Of a DNA stretch of 9,773 nucleotides, positions 6,541 through 9,773 are shown in pieces. The position numbers and the translations under genes were made by a program. The stretch is from Pseudomonadota bacterium (lineage in GTDB: Bacteria; Pseudomonadota; Gammaproteobacteria; Burkholderiales; Burkholderiaceae_D). The notes under the pieces were generated by a model. It worked only from the letters and a program-made list of their open reading frames with translations. It was not told the DNA's origin and did no database searches. Numbering within the stretch: the first letter of the stretch is position 1; each line of letters starts with the position of its first letter. Location: NCBI GenBank assembly GCA_023435945.1, contig JAEZLB010000345.1, positions 1 to 9,773 of the forward strand, given 5' to 3'.

Positions 6541-6738
6541 TAAAATTCCTTCGATCAGGGTTCAGATATATAAGGATTACTCAGTCTACGGGATGACTTA
6601 GACGAGATGCAGCCTCAAACGTGTTCTCCATCTTGGCTGCCCAGGCGCACGGCGATGATATCTCACGCTCCCTGATGGATCACCATCTGGCCAGGTCGAC
6701 AAGACCTGGCACGTCGCCAGTCACGTGAGAAAAATGGT
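6541..6738 (-). promoter_or_regulatory. Long structured 5' leader of glyA, possible regulatory RNA element
   Basis: If transcription starts near 6738, glyA has a leader of about 198 nt. I see three hairpins in it, in transcript order. The first is GCCAGGTC/GACCTGGC with a 5-base loop (6710-6690). The second is GCAGCC/GGCTGC with a 20-base loop (6640-6609). The third is GTCTA/TAGAC with a 10-base loop (6603-6584). Just before the first, CTGGC (6720-6716) could pair with GCCAG (6710-6706) instead, which would compete with stem one. No match to a riboswitch consensus that I recognise. Whether it regulates is inference. Confidence 0.35.
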
Positions 6739-6744
6739 AGCCTT

Positions 6745-6773
6745 ATTGTAGGCAGCCCCCAGGGTTTCGGCAA
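6745..6773 (-). promoter_or_regulatory. Probable sigma70-type promoter of glyA
   Basis: On the minus strand TTGCCG (6773-6768) and TACAAT (6750-6745) are 17 bases apart. They match consensus at 4 and 5 of 6 bases. Start of transcription would be near 6738. The remaining 145 bases between here and pabBC (6774-6918) hold no gene I can support and no clear plus-strand promoter. Confidence 0.5.
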
Positions 6774-6918
6774 GCAGACTTGCCAGCTGGCTGTGCATGC
6801 CTGAATTTTCTCACTGTAACCGGCCGCAGGTTGCAACCCCGTTTCTGTAAAAATCAAAGCCCCGCGCAGCGGCGGTGCAATCAGGTAGACTTGCGCTGTT
6901 TTGTGTTTTCTCCAACCC

Positions 6919-8787
6919 ATGTCTCTCCCCCATCCCCGTACTGCTGAATCCTGCTTCGCCCTGCTCGACGACAGCCAGGCATCCTCTGGTGCACGGCGCT
7001 CGCGCCTTTATACCGGCCATATCGGTACACTGCGCTGCGAGCAGCCGGAACAGATGGAGGCAATGCTGGCACGCATGCAAGAAGCTCTGCGCCAGGGACG
7101 CCATGCAGTCGCGCTCTTCTCTTATGAGCTAGGTGAGCGCATGCACGCCATCGCACAACGAAATACGCCCGCATCACCCGCCCAGGTTCTGCTGTTCGAA
7201 CAATGCACGCAGCTCACGGCGGAACAGGTGGAAATCTGGCTGGCAAGCCAGGCTGGTGCCTCCCAGCCAGCCGGCATAGTCCAGGCCCAGGCTGGGATAG
7301 ATGAAACCGGATTCATGCAGGCCATCGCCCGCATCCATGATTACATAAAGGCCGGTGATACCTACCAGGTAAATTTCACCTATCGCCTGCACTTTTCGAC
7401 CTATGGGCCGATTACCGAGCTGTATCGCAAGCTGCGCCAGCGCCAGCCCGTTCCTTACGGCGCACTGATTTCCCTGCCCGAGGGCGGTGCCATTCTGTCC
7501 TTGTCGCCTGAACTGTTCCTGCGCCATGACTCCGGCCGCCTGACGGCACAACCGATGAAGGGCACGGCGGCAGCGAATGGTGATGCCAGCCAGGATGCCG
7601 AACGAGGCAAGGCGCTATCCCAGGACGAAAAAAACCGCGCGGAAAACGTGATGATTGTCGATCTGCTACGTAACGATCTGGGTCGCATCGCCACCATCGG
7701 CTCGGTACAAGTGCCCAAGCTGTTTGAAGTCACGCGCTATGGCAGCGTGCTGCAAATGACCTCCACCATTCTTGCTCAACTGCGTGAGGAGGTGACGCTC
7801 CCCCATTTGATGCGTGCGATCTATCCCTGCGGCTCCATTACCGGCGCGCCCAAACGACGCACCATGCAAATCATCCGTGAACTGGAGGCCGAGCCGCGCG
7901 GCATCTATACCGGCGCGATCGGCTGGTTCGATGCACCTGCAGAAGATCGGCCGATTGGCGACTTCTGCCTGTCGGTACCGATACGCACACTGGAACTGGG
8001 AGCAGCCGATGCAAGCGGGTTGCGTCACGGTGAAATGGGCGTGGGAGCCGGTATCGTGCACGACAGCGTGGCGGAACTGGAATATGCCGAGTGTCACCTG
8101 AAAAGCCGCTTCCTGACCGAACTGCCGCATGATTTCGAGCTGTTCGAAACCATGCATGCTACGAAAGAAGCCGGTATCCGCCATCTGGAACGCCACCTGC
8201 AGCGTCTGTCGGCCTCCGCCCGATTCTTCGGCTTTACCTGGAATGAAGCATGCCTACGCGACGCACTGCGGCACGCTTCCGATCAGCTTCCGCCCGGCCA
8301 ACCCCACCGTCTGAGATTGAGCCTGAATCAGGCCGGCCAGGCAACCATACAAGGTGGCTTGCTCTCCCCCTTGCCAGGCCCGGTACGATTGCTGCGCGCC
8401 GACCTTCCCATGGATTCCCAGGATCTGTTCCTGCGCCACAAAACCACCGTACGCCACGTCTACGATGCCGCCTGGCGCGCAGCAGAACAGCAGGGCGCTT
8501 TTGATGCCTTGTTTTGCAACCAGCACGGCGAGCTTACCGAGGGTGGACGCAGCACCCTTTTTGCCAGACTTAACGGTCAATGGATCACACCGCCGTTGTC
8601 GGCAGGTGTGCTGCCGGGCGTGATGCGCTCCGTGCTGCTGGATGACCCGTCCTGGAATGCGAAAGAAGCCCCACTGCGCTGGGAGGATTTGCGGCATGCA
8701 GATGACATCGTCGTGTGCAATGCATTGCGCGGCGCGGTGAAAGCCAGAATAGACTGGGAAATGCCGCCCTTACACGTTACCGTCTGA
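6919..8787 (+). CDS. pabBC: Bifunctional aminodeoxychorismate synthase component I / aminodeoxychorismate lyase (PabB-PabC fusion)
   Basis: This 622-residue fusion makes p-aminobenzoate for folate. Residues 1 to about 400 are the chorismate-binding PabB part: YQVNFTYRL (residues 149-157), PYGALISLPEG, SLSPELFLR, QPMKGTAA with the PabB-type catalytic Lys214 (Ala in anthranilate synthase), RAENVMIVDLLRNDLGRI, GSITGAPKR (306-313) and GVGAGIVHDS. Residues from about 403 are a class IV aminotransferase-fold PabC: FELFETMHA, HLERHLQRL, RHKTTVRHVYD with the PLP Lys508, FCNQHGELTEGGRSTLF and PPLSAGVLPGVMR. The glutamine amidotransferase PabA is not in the window. I chose ATG 6919; the frame is open to a TTG at 6901. 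Neither has a visible Shine-Dalgarno sequence. It is divergent from glyA, another folate gene. Product call very secure. Confidence 0.96.
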   Translation: MSLPHPRTAESCFALLDDSQASSGARRSRLYTGHIGTLRCEQPEQMEAMLARMQEALRQGRHAVALFSYELGERMHAIAQRNTPASPAQVLLFEQCTQLTAEQVEIWLASQAGASQPAGIVQAQAGIDETGFMQAIARIHDYIKAGDTYQVNFTYRLHFSTYGPITELYRKLRQRQPVPYGALISLPEGGAILSLSPELFLRHDSGRLTAQPMKGTAAANGDASQDAERGKALSQDEKNRAENVMIVDLLRNDLGRIATIGSVQVPKLFEVTRYGSVLQMTSTILAQLREEVTLPHLMRAIYPCGSITGAPKRRTMQIIRELEAEPRGIYTGAIGWFDAPAEDRPIGDFCLSVPIRTLELGAADASGLRHGEMGVGAGIVHDSVAELEYAECHLKSRFLTELPHDFELFETMHATKEAGIRHLERHLQRLSASARFFGFTWNEACLRDALRHASDQLPPGQPHRLRLSLNQAGQATIQGGLLSPLPGPVRLLRADLPMDSQDLFLRHKTTVRHVYDAAWRAAEQQGAFDALFCNQHGELTEGGRSTLFARLNGQWITPPLSAGVLPGVMRSVLLDDPSWNAKEAPLRWEDLRHADDIVVCNALRGAVKARIDWEMPPLHVTV

Positions 8788-8794
8788 AACAGAA

Positions 8795-8825
8795 TTGCGG
8801 GCCGATTGAAGCTTTCCGTTACAAT
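8795..8825 (+). promoter_or_regulatory. Possible promoter of the short-chain dehydrogenase gene
   Basis: TACAAT (8820-8825) is a good -10, but the only nearby -35 candidate, TTGCGG (8795-8800), is 19 bases away. The transcript would start near 8832, leaving about 26 bases before the start codon. Read-through from pabBC is equally possible, as I see no terminator between them. Confidence 0.3.
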
Positions 8826-8857
8826 GCCGGAATGGTAAACCACACTCAGGAAACAGC

Positions 8858-9616
8858 ATGATCGTTCTGGTGACAGGCGCCAGTTCCGGTTTCGGTGCCG
8901 CTATTACACGCAAATTTGCAGCTCATGGCCACAAGGTCATTGCCGCAGCACGCCGCAAGGAAAGGCTGGACAAATTGGCCGCCGAACTCGGACAGGCCGT
9001 TTTACCTTTGCAACTGGATGTCACCAGTCAGGCCTCCATCGACCAGGCCATTGCGTCCCTGCCCGCCGAATGGCGCAATATCGATGTACTGGTCAACAAT
9101 GCCGGCCTGGCGCTGGGCATTGCTCCTGCGGATCAGGCCTCACTGGAGGACTGGGACACCATGATCGACACCAACTGCAAGGGCTTGGCCCGCATGACGC
9201 ACAAGTTGTTGCCGGACATGGTGGCACGCCACAGCGGCACCATCATCAATATCGGCTCCCCTGCCGGCTCCTACCCCTACCCGGGCGGCAATACCTATGG
9301 TGCCAGCAAGGCGTTCGTCGACCAGTTCACGTTGAACCTGCGAGCCGACCTGGCGGGTACCGGCGTACGGGCAACCGTACTGGCACCCGGCCTGACCGGC
9401 GGTACCGAATTCTCCAACGTGCGGTTAAAGGACGATGCCGCTGCGGCGAAGGTTTATGAAGGCAAAGTGCCGCTGAAGCCGGAAGACATTGCCGAAGCCG
9501 CCTACTGGATTGCCATGCTGCCGGCACACGTGAATATCAATATTCTCGAAATGATGCCGACATGCCAGGGCTTTGGCCCCATGGTGAACAAGCGCAGCGA
9601 CGAATCCGTGCGGTAA
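8858..9616 (+). CDS. ydfG: YdfG-type NADP-dependent short-chain dehydrogenase (3-hydroxy acid dehydrogenase)
   Basis: This 252-residue classical SDR is very close in length and layout to Escherichia coli YdfG, which oxidises serine and 3-hydroxy acids and reduces malonic semialdehyde with NADP(H). The cofactor motif is TGASSGFG (6-13), with ARR (31-33) placing arginines for the NADP phosphate. NNAG is at 80-83 and Asn106 stands in the fourth catalytic position. The catalytic Ser134 lies in NIGSPAGS, with Tyr147 and Lys151 in YGASK. The C-terminus keeps the YdfG stretches GGTEFSNVR (181-189) and [14 protein letters not shown] (221-234). AGGA lies 8 bases before ATG 8858. The gene ends 2 bases before ybgC and is probably co-transcribed with it. 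The substrate in this organism is inferred from the family only. Confidence 0.9.
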   Translation: MIVLVTGASSGFGAAITRKFAAHGHKVIAAARRKERLDKLAAELGQAVLPLQLDVTSQASIDQAIASLPAEWRNIDVLVNNAGLALGIAPADQASLEDWDTMIDTNCKGLARMTHKLLPDMVARHSGTIINIGSPAGSYPYPGGNTYGASKAFVDQFTLNLRADLAGTGVRATVLAPGLTGGTEFSNVRLKDDAAAAKVYEGKVPLKPEDIAEAAYWIAMLPAHVNINILEMMPTCQGFGPMVNKRSDESVR

Positions 9617-9618
9617 GA

Positions 9619-9773
9619 ATGGCCCCGGATCCTCTCGCTCAAGTTCACGTCTCAGACTTCAACTGGCCGGTACGCGTCTATTATGAAGACACCGACGCCG
9701 GTGGCGTGGTGTTTTATGCCAACTATCTGAAGTTTTTCGAACGTGCCCGCACCCAAAGGCTGCGGGCCCGTGA
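9619..9773 (+). CDS. ybgC: YbgC, Tol-Pal-associated acyl-CoA thioesterase (5' part, cut by window edge)
   Basis: Only about 51 residues are present. The hotdog-fold thioesterase signature [20 protein letters not shown] is complete, with the catalytic Asp in EDTDAGG, followed by [14 protein letters not shown]. YbgC hydrolyses acyl-CoA at the cytoplasmic side of the membrane and is normally the first gene of the ybgC-tolQRAB-pal cluster that stabilises the envelope during division. I would expect tolQ just beyond the right edge. The ATG follows the ydfG stop by 2 bases and has no separate promoter. Confidence 0.95.
   Translation, partial: MAPDPLAQVHVSDFNWPVRVYYEDTDAGGVVFYANYLKFFERARTQRLRAR

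Noticed and set aside
5176..6543. A 455-codon open frame on the plus strand opposite glyA
   Set aside because: It lies antisense to a fully convincing GlyA, its protein has no recognisable domain, and its start region covers the glyA terminator. It is a codon-bias shadow.
6613..6632. PurR-box-like stretch around aacacgttt in the glyA leader
   Set aside because: Only partial match to the gammaproteobacterial palindrome, placed far downstream of the predicted start site, and such PurR control is not expected in betaproteobacteria.
6721..6798. 25-codon minus-strand frame beginning MHSQLASLL upstream of glyA
   Set aside because: It overlaps the predicted glyA promoter elements, so most transcripts would start inside it. 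It has no ribosome binding site and no known homology.
8779..8788. accgtctgaa, one mismatch from the neisserial DNA uptake sequence core
   Set aside because: Single occurrence formed by the last pabBC codons and its stop. No paired copy is present, and the organism does not look neisserial.

Overview
The window looks like a chromosomal segment of a betaproteobacterium with moderately high GC. The proteins read as typical proteobacterial versions, and glyA-nrdR-ribD neighbourhoods and a YbgC-type thioesterase (usually next to tol-pal) are familiar there. A methylotroph or ammonia-oxidiser relative (Nitrosomonadales/Methylophilaceae) is my best guess. That guess rests on remembered gene order and protein style, not on a search.

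Left two thirds, all on the minus strand and read from right to left: glyA (serine hydroxymethyltransferase) has a long, hairpin-rich leader and ends in a strong intrinsic terminator. nrdR (repressor of ribonucleotide reductase genes) follows with its own well-formed sigma70-type promoter. Next comes a tight five-gene block of type IV pilus minor pilins in the order pilV-pilW-pilX-pilE-fimT, with overlapping or nearly abutting genes. After it lie a small zinc-ribbon/glutaredoxin-fold protein that has no catalytic CxxC, and the 5' part of ribD (riboflavin synthesis), which runs off the left edge. The pilin block therefore sits between the housekeeping genes nrdR and ribD. The large tip adhesin gene pilY1, often found with these pilins, is absent here.

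Right third, on the plus strand: a bifunctional PabB-PabC fusion (chorismate to p-aminobenzoate) is divergent from glyA. Both serve folate metabolism: PabBC supplies the p-aminobenzoate moiety and GlyA loads tetrahydrofolate with one-carbon units. Then comes a YdfG-type NADP-dependent short-chain dehydrogenase, and 2 bases after its stop the start of ybgC (Tol-Pal-associated acyl-CoA thioesterase), cut by the right edge.

Most of the window is ordinary core genome. The points most worth a second look are: the FimT-like pilin, with a DNA-binding type GRxR motif and an unusual Ala before the prepilin cleavage site; the redox-fold protein with no active-site cysteines; and the structured, roughly 200-nt glyA leader. 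I found no clear evidence of a wholly new system.
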